64,000 nt of DNA from Ashinkailepas kermadecensis (GCA_034440615.1 JAOTOM010003661.1:62001-126000); one strand, 5' to 3'; positions 11,116 to 25,907 are shown, counted from the first letter of the stretch. Made by a program: numbers and translations. The notes: generated by a model from the letters alone, not told the origin.

Positions 11116-12816
11116 CCAATTTTCAAGGAAGTGCAGGAATTTGAAAACTATGTAAAAGCTCTTTGGACAATTTGGCATAGTGCATTATAATATGGGAATG
11201 CGCACTCGATATTCGGCAGAGAAGAGTGACTGTGAAAATAACGCTTTCAATTTCGGCTTAGGTGCGTTGAAGGCAAGAATCCGCTTCAACCGACATTCTC
11301 AGCTATCCTTCAAAAATGGGGTTCATCTCTGCTGAATATGGCGTACGTATCTACAAATTAAGGACAATGCATAATTTTTAAGCTTAAAAGTCTTCCGGTT
11401 ACATGACATTATTCTGAAGAGCATACCAAAAATATGTTGCTTAACAGCATGCATTCTCAGCCACGCCCGAAAAAAGCACAAACAACAACAACATATTTAT
11501 ATTTCCTTGTACTATATACAGATTTGCCCAATCGAGGAACCATCAATGGTGCTGCCCAACACAAGTGCTTGGTCTAAAGGGCCATTTATATTCGCGAATT
11601 TGGCGCCCATGTGGCATCACACAATGATCCTCGGGATTGAGATTTGATAGCCTTGTTTCGAGACTGCTTTTGGTGCTGAAAAGGAACGTGTGATCCCTTA
11701 ATGTCTCCTTGTGTATCCCCTTGTCGTCTAAGTTTTTCTCCTCAATTTTTAATAATCAGACTATCTATATCGATAGTGATGCCTCCTCTCCATCCCTGAC
11801 GTTGCTAAGGGCAACCGACCTGGACGCCAACCATCGGCATCGCCTGGCACCGGTGTCAACTTCATGTGGGACAAAGCAGGAGCTAACCAAACGATATATT
11901 AGCACTTAAGATATGCAAGGTTAATAAAGTTCGTTTAATTCTGGGTGCATATGGGTTTCATTGAACGGTTTTTGGTTATCTTCTCTCGTATATTAAGGTT
12001 GGCCCATCATGACGATCAGCTGTTATTTTTCTACTTTTCTAAGCCATATTGTGACGCTGAACATGTGACCGAAGTGATGTAGTCAGACAGTGGAGATGGT
12101 GCAGTCAAAATCAATATCGTTGATGACAATACCAACATAAATAATACAAAATATTTATTTAAAAAAAAACATTAAAAGAAACAATACCGGCCTTCAAGTA
12201 AAGTAAAGAAAGTTTGGATGGATGTCTTTGCATCGACCACCTCAAGATTCTGGTCGGTTGTGTCAGAATTGAGCTCCATATTGTTGTAAAGGAAGTAATA
12301 TGCATTTGCATTCCATGTCATAAGTTAAAGGTATCGAAAAACACTAGTATATGATATATATGAACAGCGATTTTTTTTTCAGTTCAAGACACTATGGATA
12401 GTACAATGCATTGGTGCCTGAAATATTGTTCGCTGAAGCCCGGAGCCTCATACTTGTTAGTGCTTGCATTAATTTGGAAGCGACAATGAACAGAAAGGGT
12501 TGGACAAATCCATGCAGTACACATTTGATGTATGTTCGTTGCATGGGTTAAGCTTAAAGGACACATTACTTCCTGGTCCAACTCTTTCTTTGGTTCGAAA
12601 CTGCATGAAAGCAGATTAACTGTGCAATTTTGTTTCGCATTTGAAGTCATTTCTGAACCAAACGACTGTACTTTTGTTTGGATTGCTGGTTTGCAGAACC
12701 GTTTCAGGGCATCATCTCAACATATTTTTTTAAACAAAGATAATGCATTTCCTATGTCCATGCCCCACACAGCCACTCAGCGCGACACCGTTCATCGGAC
12801 TGACACCAGCAAAACC
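11116..12816. other. No gene seen
   Basis: AT-rich sequence with short open frames only. There is no repeat array and no recognisable domain. Confidence 0.4.
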
Positions 12817-13040
12817 GTCACCCGGCCTCCAGGCGCGCAGGCCACGTCATAGCCAAGTGTCGCCCGGCCTCCAGGCGCGCAGGCCACATAGCCAATCCGT
12901 CACCCGGCCTCCAGGCGCGCAGGCCACGTCATAGCCAAGTGTCGCCCGGCCTCCAGGCGCGCAAACCACGTCATAGCCAAGCATCATCCGGCATCCAGGC
13001 GCGCAGGCCATGTCATAGCTACGCAGCCGGCATCTAGCTG
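12817..13040. repeat. 42-bp GC-rich minisatellite, about five to six copies
   Basis: Copies carry the core CCCGGCCTCCAGGCGCGCAG and start near 12817, 12859, 12899, 12941, 12983 and 13025. Spacing is 42 bp with one 40-bp step. The right-most copies are the most diverged. Confidence 0.92.
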
Positions 13041-14892
13041 ACTAGGGCAAAGTCAGCTGCGGCTGAACCAGCACCGCTGTGCTCCATCATAAAACCTTTC
13101 CTTGAAGAAGACAAATGAGCAAACTTCGCAGTCATTACTATGGTAAAAGCCGCTAAAGGCAAACTGAAAAAACGGCTCTAATGTTGAGTGACTGAATTCG
13201 GTCTCCTTGAAACGCCGCAAGAAAAGCGTTATTAAAGCTTCAAATGCGTGATGGCCGGTTTGAGCCGGGCCGGGTCGGCCAAATCGCCCGGATGAACTGC
13301 TGACGTACATGCACGGCATTAGACTCGCTGAGGTTTCGCCCTTGCTCCTAACAATGTGGCACTTTTCGGCGAAAGTCTTAAATTGTGGACTAAACTTCGG
13401 CGGTTTTCGGGTGGGAGTTATGGCCAAAAGTTCGCTGGATCCGACAGCGTGAGCGCACATCCGGATTGGCGGCAGACGGGTGAACCGGCTCGCGGTCGCT
13501 GCCATCCGCAGTCCCAGCGGTGATCTGTTTGGTGTTGTTCGACGCGGGAAGCAGAGGTGACATGTTGTGTCGCTTCGGATGCCCGTCCCAGTGGTGATCT
13601 GTCCAGTTCAGCTAGAGCTCGGTCGCACTGTTGTAATTTGTTCAGACCAAGTTTGGCGTAGTTCGTAGAGGTAACGTGCTGGGTTCAATGGCGCACGCAG
13701 TATTCTGTGACGGAAAGGGGCAATATTTCGATTCCAGGGAATATGATTTTCGGTTGAAAAGTAGCGAATTCTGACATTTCTGGCGGTCATTTTCACTTTT
13801 GCTTGGGTTCAGGGTGTTCTACAAGTTTCACTGACTTCTCAAAGCGAGACGGGGGGGGGAGGGAATATAGCACCATTACACCAGCCTCTGACGGTGCTAC
13901 TGGCTGGACATAGGCTGCAGATCATAACTCAAAACGATGAAAACAAGAAACCGACGGCAGTGCGAGAGGAGTTAGCTATCTAGTCACCAGTGTGTAAGGC
14001 TGACGTGTTTCCCTGAACACTGGCAACACACAAGTCGTTTTCACCACTTTCTTTCACTCGTGCGCCACTTTACAGCCAACCCTCAGAATCGGTGCTGCCG
14101 GCTCAACGGGCCTGTAGAGTGCTCAACCTAGCAGGCAAATCTGGATTTCGAAGGTTAGCACCTTCTTTCATGCCTACGAACCGATAAAGCTGTCAGACCA
14201 CAGCCGGTGTGTTTCGACCTGGGGTCATCGTACCCGTGAGTGACGGCTTGGCAGTGACGTGAGTGTCGTCACTGCTGCTGTTGGCAGCAGTGGCAGCACT
14301 GACAACAGCGATTGACTGGACGACTGTGCAGAGTATGACGAGACTGTGTAAACTGGACGCGGCGGTAGAACACTCAGCTCAATTCCGGAAGTTATGGCGG
14401 TTTGCCGAGTGTTCTCGGTAGTTATACACAGAATCTGATTGGCGAAAGGAACACGGACAGAATGCATCTAGAGACTTGCTTATGGTAGGCATCACGAGTG
14501 ATTTACTAGGCTGAGTCTGTGTGTGGATATCATTTCTGTCCTGCCATCGTTATATTCACTCTGCTTTCTAATAAAGTGGTGTGTTGCAAATATCATCAGC
14601 ACCCAAGAAATATCATCTTCACCTTGCAGAGTTCTGCTGTCAGCCTCCACTTATCCCAAAGGCAGACATTTGTCTTAGTGTAGGCCTTTTTAGCCCAATT
14701 GAGGAAAAAATGAGTCAGTACCCTGACACTAACCACCAAAGTTAACCACAGAAAGACACGAACAGGCCTTTAATGATGTGGGAACCAATCGATGCTACTA
14801 TTGATGAAAATTTAACAATAATCCATGGGCTTTGCTTGTTTTCACCCATGGCGAAAATTAAGTGGTCCTCAAGATGCACGACACTGTGCATG
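13041..14892. other. Intergenic, with a diverged interspersed repeat at about 13240-13370
   Basis: A minus-strand frame at 13053-13505 (150 aa) has no family I recognise. Within it, 13260-13370 resembles 29885-29975: both hold a GGGCCGGG block, then about 60 bases later a stretch of type AGACTC..TTCGCCC..GCT, then AACAAT. The frame is better read as part of that dispersed repeat than as a host gene. The rest shows nothing. Confidence 0.4.
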
Positions 14893-15545
14893 CAAAACCT
14901 TACAAGGCACACGATATGCGGACAAACCTTTGCACGGCACAACATATAGGGACAAAAACTTACACGGCACACGATATACGGACAAAAACTTACACGGCAC
15001 ACGATATACGGACAAAAACTTACACGGCACAAGATATACGGACAAAAACTTACACGGCACACGATATACGGACAAAAACTTACACGGCACACGATATACG
15101 GACAAAAACTTACACGGCACACGATATACGGACAAAAACTTACACGGCACAAGATATACGGACAAAAACTTACACGGCACACGATATACGGACAAAAACT
15201 TACACGGCACACGATATACGGACACAAACTTACACGGCACAAGATATACGGACACAAACTTACACGGCACAAGATATACGGACACAAACTTACACGGCAC
15301 AAGATATACGGACAAAAACTTACACGGCACAAGATATACGGACACAAACTTACACGGCACACGATATACGGACACAAACTTACACGGCACACGATATACG
15401 GACAAATCCTTACACATCACACGAAATACGGGCAAAACCTTACACGGCACAAGATATACGGACAAAACCATACATGGCACACGATATACGGACAAAACCA
15501 TACATCGCACACGATATACGGATGAAACCTTACACGGCACATGCA
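14893..15545. repeat. 30-bp satellite, about 21-22 copies
   Basis: The unit contains TTACACGGCACACGATATAC followed by GGACAAAAAC. Period is 30 bp throughout, with C/A variants at two positions and more divergence at both ends. Because 30 is divisible by three and the unit has no stop in several frames, long frames appear on both strands (for example a 10-residue repeat on the plus strand, 14825-15574). That is expected by chance and is not evidence of a protein. Confidence 0.97.
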
Positions 15546-17356
15546 CATGGTGTCCATTTGCTCAAGCTCAGTAACAGACAAGTCAGCCTGCATCTGAATT
15601 GAATTGTTGCACATGAGAAAACAGTTTTTTCCTTCGCGGTGTGTGCAAATTTTACGATCGTTCCGGCCTTGAAAAATGATCACCGACAAAATCTAACTAT
15701 CGTGTTAAACTTGCAGCGATGCGCCAGATCAACCGCGGAATGTAATGACAGGTAGCACTTAAATGTCGTCAAAAGATCACCGGGAGGAAGCTGCAGTCAG
15801 GATAATATTCCCCCCTCCCCAATTCTTTCTCGAGGCGTCAGCCCCACCGTGCTGTTGCTGCGGCTGTCCAGCCTGTGGTCGCATGGGGATAGAAGCTACT
15901 CCTTAGTGTGGTAGAAACTGCTGGCAATGACTGGGAGTGGTGGTGTTGTTCAGAACCTTTGGTGGTCTTGCGAATCGTGTGAGTGATTTGAAAGTCGATT
16001 TGTAAAAGTAATTTCAAAATGTATGAGAACAGCAGCAAAGGACCTGCACATGATGCATTAGGACGCGGAACTCCAGAAGTTGTGAAGTTTAAGTGCTTGA
16101 AGATCAAGTGAAGGTGCCAGCCTGAATGGTGTGTAGAAGGAGGGGAGAGGAATGAAGCTTAGTATACCTCCCAGTGTACCACCTCCCAGTGTGTGATGCT
16201 TGGTATACCTGGGAACACTTGATTACGTTCGAAGTGTTTACCACGGCGACACGTGGGCGATAAGCTTTGGCATATTATTTTCTTGCAACTCTCATTGGCG
16301 AAATTCTGAATGTTCATGAGGATAGAATGACGATGATAATGTGGATAAATCACGTATATTTCGCGACGCAACTTTTCCAGTTGGGTAAGAGGGAGAACGG
16401 AGGATGCAGGCGGAAGAGTTGAGGCCCTTACTCAAGAATCGACGTAATGATGTATAATGTACCTTATGACAAAGTGGTTGCGCTGGCACGACCTCCAGAG
16501 AAATAAGCAGCTCACGTCTGTCCACTGGAACTGCACACAGAGGAAGAGGGACTTCCTACTTCTTGTTTCTGTTGCTGAGCATCTTCGCTTCCATTTATTC
16601 TCTTCTCTTTGAAAGTCACGTTTGTGGATCAAATCAAGTTCATAGGCCAATTCTCCAAATCTCGTTTGTGCAGTCCTGTGCCACTTCATAATTTAGAGAC
16701 TGAGCTACACCGGCAAGTGTGTGATCGAGTGACTGAATGAACTGATCCGCCATCAAGTGGTAGCGACATCGGAGCCCTGAGTTCAGTAACCCTGCTTTTT
16801 CGGAATTGTTTTTCGGTGGACATGCGCAGACAAGCGTTGCTCGGTGGTAACATTCATCAGAGGCAGTCCCCTTGAGATTGCTCCCTTCTGGAACTCGAAG
16901 CACGAGAACGACAGCAAAGCCGAAGCACGAGAGCGACAACAAAGACGCGCCTGGCAGAACCAACGTGAAATCGGAATCGGAAGCCTCCGACAAAACCTAG
17001 AGGAAGCAACACAGACTGCAACACAAGCCAGCCAGCCGCTGCATTGCAGTACGGCCACAAAAGCGGCTGCAGCCTTGAGCCCCCGAGAAGACGCGCCGAC
17101 TCCATTTTGGCCGCCCAACGGAACACGACCACAAATCGCCTGACCAGCCTACCACCAACTCGCCTACTTGTCCACCACCGACTTCTAGATCTGCTCTTCA
17201 CTACCGAACTTTAGCTCTGCTCTCTACATCTTCAACTCGACTCCAGGTTGGTCCGGCGGTGCCGCCCCCCCCCCATTCCGCCGATATTTGGAATACGTGT
17301 GCACCTATCTTTCCTAACCACAACGCCAAACACACGACCCACTACAATGACCAAAC
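15546..17356. other. No confident gene; possible 5' region of the following retroelement
   Basis: Short minus-strand frames at 15838-16107 and 16432-16993 are not recognised. From about 17150 the plus strand becomes strongly C/A/T-rich and leads straight into the Gag-like frame at 17357, so at least 17150-17356 is probably that element's 5' untranslated region. It includes a C-run at 17267-17275. Confidence 0.35.
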
Positions 17357-18492
17357 ATGGACACTGACACCATACTGAACACACCGACGGGTGACTTCCT
17401 CCTCTGCCGCCGGGAGGATGGGGAGCCCATGGGCTCTCTTGACCCCTGGACGGTGGAGGAGGAGATCACCCGTCGGACACGACAGCCCCTACACGCACGC
17501 CAAATTCGTTCAGGGGCACTTCTCATTCAAGCATACAACTGCCACGACGCAGACATACTGACACACATCGCAGACATCACTGGCGTACCAATCACCATAA
17601 CACTAGCCGCACACCTCAACACATCACAAGGCACGATATACGCTCGGGAGGTGGCCTGGATGACGGAGGAGGAACTGGCTCTCAGGTTCAGGAGCCAGGG
17701 TATCTCCTCCGTCTACAGGCCACCCACCCCAGCACACAAACAAGACTCACACACTCTCATACTGACCTTCAACACAAGACAGCCACCCACACACGTTCAA
17801 GTTGGCTACATTAGATACAAGGTCGCGCCACGAGCACCACTCCCTCGACGCTGTCTGTTCTGTCAGCAATACGGACAATCGAAGGGGGGGGTCACGACAC
17901 AACACCCACGGCCGCAAACTGTGCCGAACCACACGACACAAACACATGCACCAGCAGCACACTACGCTGCGTCGGTTGCGGCGGAGATCACACCTCCCGG
18001 GACAGGGCCTGCTCTCGGTGGACGAGGGAGAAGGAGTATCTCCGTCTTGTCCACCTAGAGGGCTGGGCCCTGCCGCGGGCAAGGTCGTGGGTCGACGACC
18101 AGCAGCCGACGCAGCCCACACATCACAAGGCGGCCACGCACTCTACACAAACACAAACATCTCACACGACTACACCACCTACCAAAGAAACACAGACAGG
18201 CCCAGCAATCATAATCAGGCCGCAACCCAAGGCGGCAAAAAAACAAACCTCGACACTACTCACCCACCCACTCAACAAAGGCACTACCCCCAGTACCACA
18301 ACGCGGAACACGCAACCCATCACCAGTACCAGGCCTATCAGAACCATCACTAACACTCCATGCAGTACGCAAAAACCTACGCTTTCAATTCGAGACACTC
18401 ACAGACTCAGACGACAACAGTTCAGACAACACCACTACCATCACCCACGAACCTACAAGACGAGCAAAGAACAAACCAAACACTACCTCTAG
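17357..18492 (+). pseudogene. Gag-like ORF1 of a Jockey/I-type non-LTR retrotransposon, frameshifted
   Basis: ORF1 proteins of this group bind element RNA. Residues about 77-98 (ITGVPITITLAAHLNTSQGT), the MTEEELALRFRSQGISSV helix and the PTPAHKQDSHTLILTFNT strand follow the usual ORF1 order of Jockey/R1/I-type elements. A zinc-knuckle start, C166-L-F-C169, follows. The frame is lost at an eight-G run (17884-17891). One frame over, cysteine/histidine knuckles continue (CVGCGGDHTSRDRAC), then REKEYLRLVHLEG and a Thr/Pro/Gln-rich tail to a TAG at 18490-18492. One G too many explains the main shift, though a second small lesion in the knuckle region is possible. No ORF2 follows. Confidence 0.82.
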
Positions 18493-18910
18493 CAACAACA
18501 AACCACACACCCGCGCCAAAACCTCTCGACACTGAACAACATCCTAACAACTCCCTTCACCTAGTCTCTCCCTAGTCTACCCATGATGTGTAAAATATAT
18601 TAAAAAAGGGGAAAAAAAAACAAAACAAAACAAAACAAAAGAACTAAGACAAGAGAAAAACAAACTAACAGGCCAAGACCAGAAAAAAAACAAAAAAACA
18701 AACAAGCACTTAACAAAAAGAAAAAGGCCCAAAGCAGTGTATAATCGTATGTCATGCATTCTTGCAATGTTAACAAACGGCGATGACCCGACCATACCCC
18801 CACTCTACACCCCCTACGGCACCGTCCGGACCACCTCTAACAACTCATCTCTAACAACTCATCTAACAACTCATAACAAGATGACAACTCATCTGTAACC
18901 ACCTAAACAG
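18493..18910 (+). mobile_element. 3' region of the Gag-only retroelement
   Basis: Behind ORF1 comes A-rich sequence with an AAAAC-repeat tract (about 18600-18720), and then a tail of short repeats of CTAACAACTCAT at 18837-18898. The strong A/C bias of the plus strand continues from ORF1, which suggests one transcribed unit. I see no reverse transcriptase between ORF1 and the tail, so this copy is non-autonomous or internally deleted. Confidence 0.5.
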
Positions 18911-19379
18911 CCGATATCACCTGACGGTGGCAGGCTGGTCATATTCAACAAACAACAACATGAGATTGCTACCACGTGACGACGTGAGAAACATTCGTTG
19001 CGTCTGTTTAGATCTGCAAAAGTGTAGCCTTAACGTTGGCACACTATGGTGGTTTCATGAACTGGTAGGCACTTTATTTCATGCAAGGTATATTTGTCAC
19101 ATATTCTGCTACGGCTGTAAGCGGAGTTAATCATCCGTAATCACAAACAACGTTTTGAGTGTGTTAGTCAAACCATCTAAATAAAGAGATGATTTTGACT
19201 TTCTAGATACACCTCAATCTGATGAAGCTAAGAATCCTAACACAGAGCCACCTAGACACGCCATTGCAACTATAGACGTACCGTTGGTCACGTTACAACT
19301 GCCATGTGAGCTGGAAACTGCCAGTGCCCGGCCATGGCTTCAGGCCCACCTGCTCTGTTTCACTGAGTGCATCGAATGG
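18911..19379. other. No gene seen
   Basis: There is no recognisable frame or repeat between the retroelement tail and the 22-bp array. Confidence 0.4.
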
Positions 19380-20085
19380 ACGTTCGTGACTGGCTGGCGG
19401 CTGGGCCGTGAATGACTGGCGACTGGGCCGTGACTGACTGGCGGCTGGGCCGTAACTGACTGGTAGCCAGGCCGTACCTGACTGATATCCGGGCCGTGAA
19501 TGACTGGCGGCTGGGCCGTAACTGACTGGTTGCCGGGCCGTACCTGACTGATAGCCGGGCCGTGACTGACTGGCGTCCCGGTTGTGACTGAATGGCATCA
19601 CGGCCGTGGCCGACTGGTAGCGGGACCATGGCTGACTAGCGTCCCACCCGTACCTGACTGGCAGCCGGGCCGTGACTGACTGGTAGCCGGGCCGTGACTG
19701 ACTGGTAGCCGGGCCATGGCTGACCAGCGTCCCACCAGTGACTGACTGGTAGCCAGGCCGTGACTGACTGGCGACTGGGCCGTGACTGACTGGCGGCTGT
19801 GCCGTAACTGACTGGTTGCCGGGCCGTACCTGACTGATAGCCGGGCCGTGAATGACTGGCGACTGGGCCGTGACTGACTGGCGGCTGGGCCGTAACTGAC
19901 TGGTTGCCGGGCCGTACCTGACTGATAGCCGGGCCGTGACTGACTGGCGTCCCGGCTGTGACTGAACGGCATCACGGCCGTGGCCGACTGGTAGCCGGAC
20001 CGTACCTGACTGGTAGCCGGGCCGTGGCTGACTGGTAGCCACACCGTGACTGACTGGCGACTGGGCCGTACGCAGCTGCCGCCGG
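19380..20085. repeat. 22-bp satellite with higher-order structure
   Basis: The basic unit is 22 bp (GCCGTGACTGACTGGTAGCC plus GG), and variants differ in the last eight bases. A longer block of variants (TAACTGACTGGTTGCC, then TACCTGACTGATAGCC, then GTGACTGACTGGCGTCCC, then a GGCATCACGGCCGTGG variant) occurs twice in the same order, near 19500-19620 and 19870-20000. A 407-residue minus-strand frame exists only because no variant holds a stop. Confidence 0.93.
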
Positions 20086-20909
20086 CGGTGACAAATGAGC
20101 ACCGCTGGCTGGCTGCACCCGCCAGCCCTAATAAGACGCGGCGCGCCCAGAGCCAGACGCGGCAGAGCGGAGGCGCTGTTGATTCCGGCCCACCTATTTG
20201 ACGCCATGTCGTTAGCGGGCTGAGGATTTGGACGGATATTGCGCGGCGGCGGGTCGAGATGCCGGTCAAGGCTGCCGACGGTCCAGACTGCTGCCGGCGA
20301 AGGCTCGAGTGTCAGTGTTATCGGGTGTTTAGGCCTGCAGGTGATTAAGAGTGATGAATGGCTGCAGCAACCCATCAGCAGCCCAGTGCGGTGCATACGC
20401 GTAGTGGATGGATGCGGATGAACTCCCCCTCCCTTACCAACCAAAAATACAGAGGATAAAACGAGAACTTTTGATATTTTCAGCACGCAAAGCCCTAAAT
20501 TTGATGCGCGCTTCATGCGCCGGAAGCTTTCTCCGCTTCATCACATTTTGATGGGGTCGACCTGTCCCCTTAGGAAAATCCTGGCTGCGCCATTGCTCAT
20601 GTCATATCTCGTTCTGCTGTTTATGTGTCTCACTAGACTGCAGATCCGTGGGAATGCTAATCACGCTAGCCTACGAAGAATATCAAAGAAAATGTCTCCT
20701 CGTCTTCGCGGGTAGGTGGTATGCGTGGCCATGGGCAAGATCGAGATCTCCGAAATGTTTCTTGCTGGAAAATGTGGAATCTCGGTATCTTTCGTCAATG
20801 TCATCAAGAAGCAGGCATCAAATACCAGAAGAAAACAAACGCACTGCAAGTGACAGAACCTCATGCATATTCCCAGACAGCTAGACTACACCGGCTGTCA
20901 CGCGGCCCA
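20086..20909. other. No confident gene; sequence upstream of the candidate exon
   Basis: Mostly unrelated short frames. The frame of the candidate exon at 20910 is open back to 20721, but those extra codons lack its GC-rich third positions. Confidence 0.35.
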
Positions 20910-21063
20910 ATGGAGAGTAGCGTGAACGTGAAGGTGCTGAAGGACGACGAGTTCTACTTCACCTGCACCGACAGTCAAATGTCTTCCAATCCCAGCTTAT
21001 GCGCCTCAGCCAGTGGGGACGTCCGTCTCCACATCCGGTTCCGGCCAGAACGCAAGCTCCCGC
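20910..21063 (+). CDS. Candidate host coding exon, unknown product
   Basis: From an ATG at 20910 the frame encodes about 51 residues, including MESSVNVKVLKDDEFYFTC and DVRLHIRFRPERKLP. Third codon positions are strongly G/C (GTG AAC GTG AAG GTG CTG AAG GAC), unlike flanking DNA, and the protein has a mixed, globular-looking composition. It is followed by C|GTAAGT, a near-ideal 5' splice donor at 21064, leaving phase 1. If unspliced, the frame stops 15 bases further on at 21078-21080. I do not recognise the family. The true left border could be an acceptor upstream of the ATG, and no downstream partner exon is obvious. Confidence 0.4.
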
Positions 21064-23804
<2,741 letters not shown>

Positions 23805-24508
23805 ATGTACATGTCTAGATCATGGGTGGTAATCTATGAAAATTATTGGGAGGGGGGGGGGGTGAGTAAAGCAGACACTGAAGGGAATTCCCCTTCAAAA
23901 GAGTATACTGTTTTGACAACACCCCTGATCTAGATGCATATGGATGAAAAATGGAAAAAATCCTGAAAACCTACTACCGGTTCCGTATCTGCACATATCT
24001 GCCCACCAGCAATTTTGGATACCGGTGATACTGGCCTGACATTCCAAGCGATACCGGTGCCTCCGTCGGTAACCTAAACATAGTGTTACCGGCGCCTTTT
24101 CCTGGCCGGAGGGATGCCACCTTCCCATGGGGGACATTCCCCCAGTGCTCCACTCTTATATCCGCCTCTGCACCCAATAGAGAGGAATTGTGTTGCAAGT
24201 TATCTTCTACTTGCTCCTACCCCTCTTTCCCAACCGTGATCTTCACTTGGCCTGTCTCATCATGCTGCTCCTACCCGTAGCATCGCGCGATGCTTGCGGC
24301 TCTCGGCATAAAGGCCGTCAGCGTGGGCTCAAGCAAACGTGCTAGCTTTAGCGAAGAATAAGGCTCATATTCTTGGAAAGGACTCTTCAAGCTTTGAAAT
24401 TAATCCAGTTTTGTCCAATTTTGATGATATTAAAGATCGGAAATGCCGTGTGGAAACACGGAAGTTTGGCTGGAGCTATATTGGAGAGCCCAGCGATAAA
24501 TTGCCATG
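23805..24508. other. No gene seen
   Basis: Short frames only. Several ACCGG-containing short motifs cluster at 23970-24110 without a regular period. Confidence 0.4.
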
Positions 24509-25185
24509 AGTTCACACCCTTGCAGCTCTTGCGAGTTGACGATGTTGCCAGGTTCACACACGTGCAACTGTTGCGAGTTGACGGTGTTGCCAGGCTCACA
24601 CCCTTGCAACTGTTGCGAGTTGACGGTGTTGCCAGGCTCACACCCATGCAACTGTTGCGAGTTGATGGTGTTGCCAGGCTCACACCCTTGCAGCTCTTGC
24701 GAGTTGACGGTGTTGCCAGGCTCACACCCATGCAACTGTTGCGAGTTGACGGTGTTGCCAGGCTCACACCCTTGCAACTGTTGCGAGTTGACGGTGTTGC
24801 CAGGCTCACACCCTTGCAGCTCTTGCGAGTTGATGGTGTTGCCAGGCTCACACCCATGCAACTGTTGCGAGTTGACGGTGTTGCCAGGCTCACATCCATG
24901 CAACTGTTGCGAGTTGACGGTGTTGCCAGGCTCACATCCATGCAACTGTTGCGAGTTGACGGTGTTGCCAGGCTCACACCCATGCATCTGTTGCGAGTTG
25001 ACGGTGTTGCCAGGCTCACACCCTTGCAGCTCTTGCGAGTTGACGGTGTTGCCAGGCTCACACCCTTGCAGCTCTTGCGAGTTGACGGTGTTGCCAGGCT
25101 CACACCCATGCAACTGTTGCAAGTTGACGGTGTTGCCAGGTTCACACCCATGCATCTGTTGCGAGTTGACGATGTCGTCAACCTG
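24509..25185. repeat. 42-bp satellite, 16 copies
   Basis: GCGAGTTGAC recurs every 42 bp from 24531 to 25170, giving 16 copies, with CTCTTG/CTGTTG and CCCTTG/CCCATG variants. The unit is divisible by three and free of stops in at least four frames. The plus-strand frame at 24373-25380 reads a 14-residue repeat (LLRVDGVARLTPMQ) with about 45 non-repeat residues before it and about 65 after it. That makes it slightly more gene-like than the other arrays, but the competing frames are just as open. Confidence 0.97.
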
Positions 25186-25829
25186 GGACACTCGCACCAT
25201 TGCAACTGTGCTCTGCAACGAGTGCCCCAGATTTTAACACGGCGTGTGCGAGGCAGTCTGACAGACCTGGGATTGAAAAGCATGCTGCAAGACGGATGCG
25301 ACGAATGCCATTTAAACAAATTGGACCAAGGCCACAGACCGAGGAAGACGTTTCATGAAGTTCATGGAGAGAAGCAATGAAAGTATAAGTCATGGGTTTC
25401 CAAAAATTGGGTGAAGAAGCTCGAAAGAATGTCATACATTGCATCCAGAAAAGATTAGATGGGGAGTAGGGAAACGAGACGCAAATGGCTCTCATATAAG
25501 TAGATGCAATGCCTGCCATGCCACGGACTGATCTGATCCTAATGCGGATCCATCCATCCATCCATCCATAGGCGGATCTACGGAATTCCTACTTAGGAAG
25601 GTATCCCTGTATTCAGTTCGTTCATGCACTCCTGCTGGCTGACCTGGACCAAGGGATGTTTCTTATTGCGAGCTTGCCAGTTCTCGAACTTGCCATGAAT
25701 GTAATGCACTCGCCTTTGGAATACTTACTGAATGATCAGCATGAGTTAAATAAATATTGGTCTACCCATTTGGGTTATCCAATTCCTCAACCGTACACGA
25801 ATACCAAGTACTACGTCACGCATAAAATA
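25186..25829. other. No gene seen; small (ATCC)n at 25548-25569
   Basis: The open frames on both strands are unrecognised. A short ATCC tetranucleotide run is present. Confidence 0.4.
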
Positions 25830-25907
25830 TTTCAACGCACATTGAATAAAATATCATTGAATTGAATAAAATATCTGAACACCAAATTGAAAGAAGATAT
25901 CTCCTCC

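Noticed and set aside
14825..15602. Several overlapping frames of 216-249 codons
   Set aside because: All come from the stop-free 30-bp unit on both strands.
15838..16107. 89-codon minus-strand frame with a protein-like look
   Set aside because: No recognised family, no flanking splice sites I trust, and no codon bias.
18837..18898. Telomere-type repeat at the end of the Gag-only element
   Set aside because: CTAACAACTCAT words are short, irregular and few, and do not match a known telomere repeat.
19293..20516. 407-codon minus-strand frame
   Set aside because: Most of it is the 22-bp array, which holds no stop in any phase.
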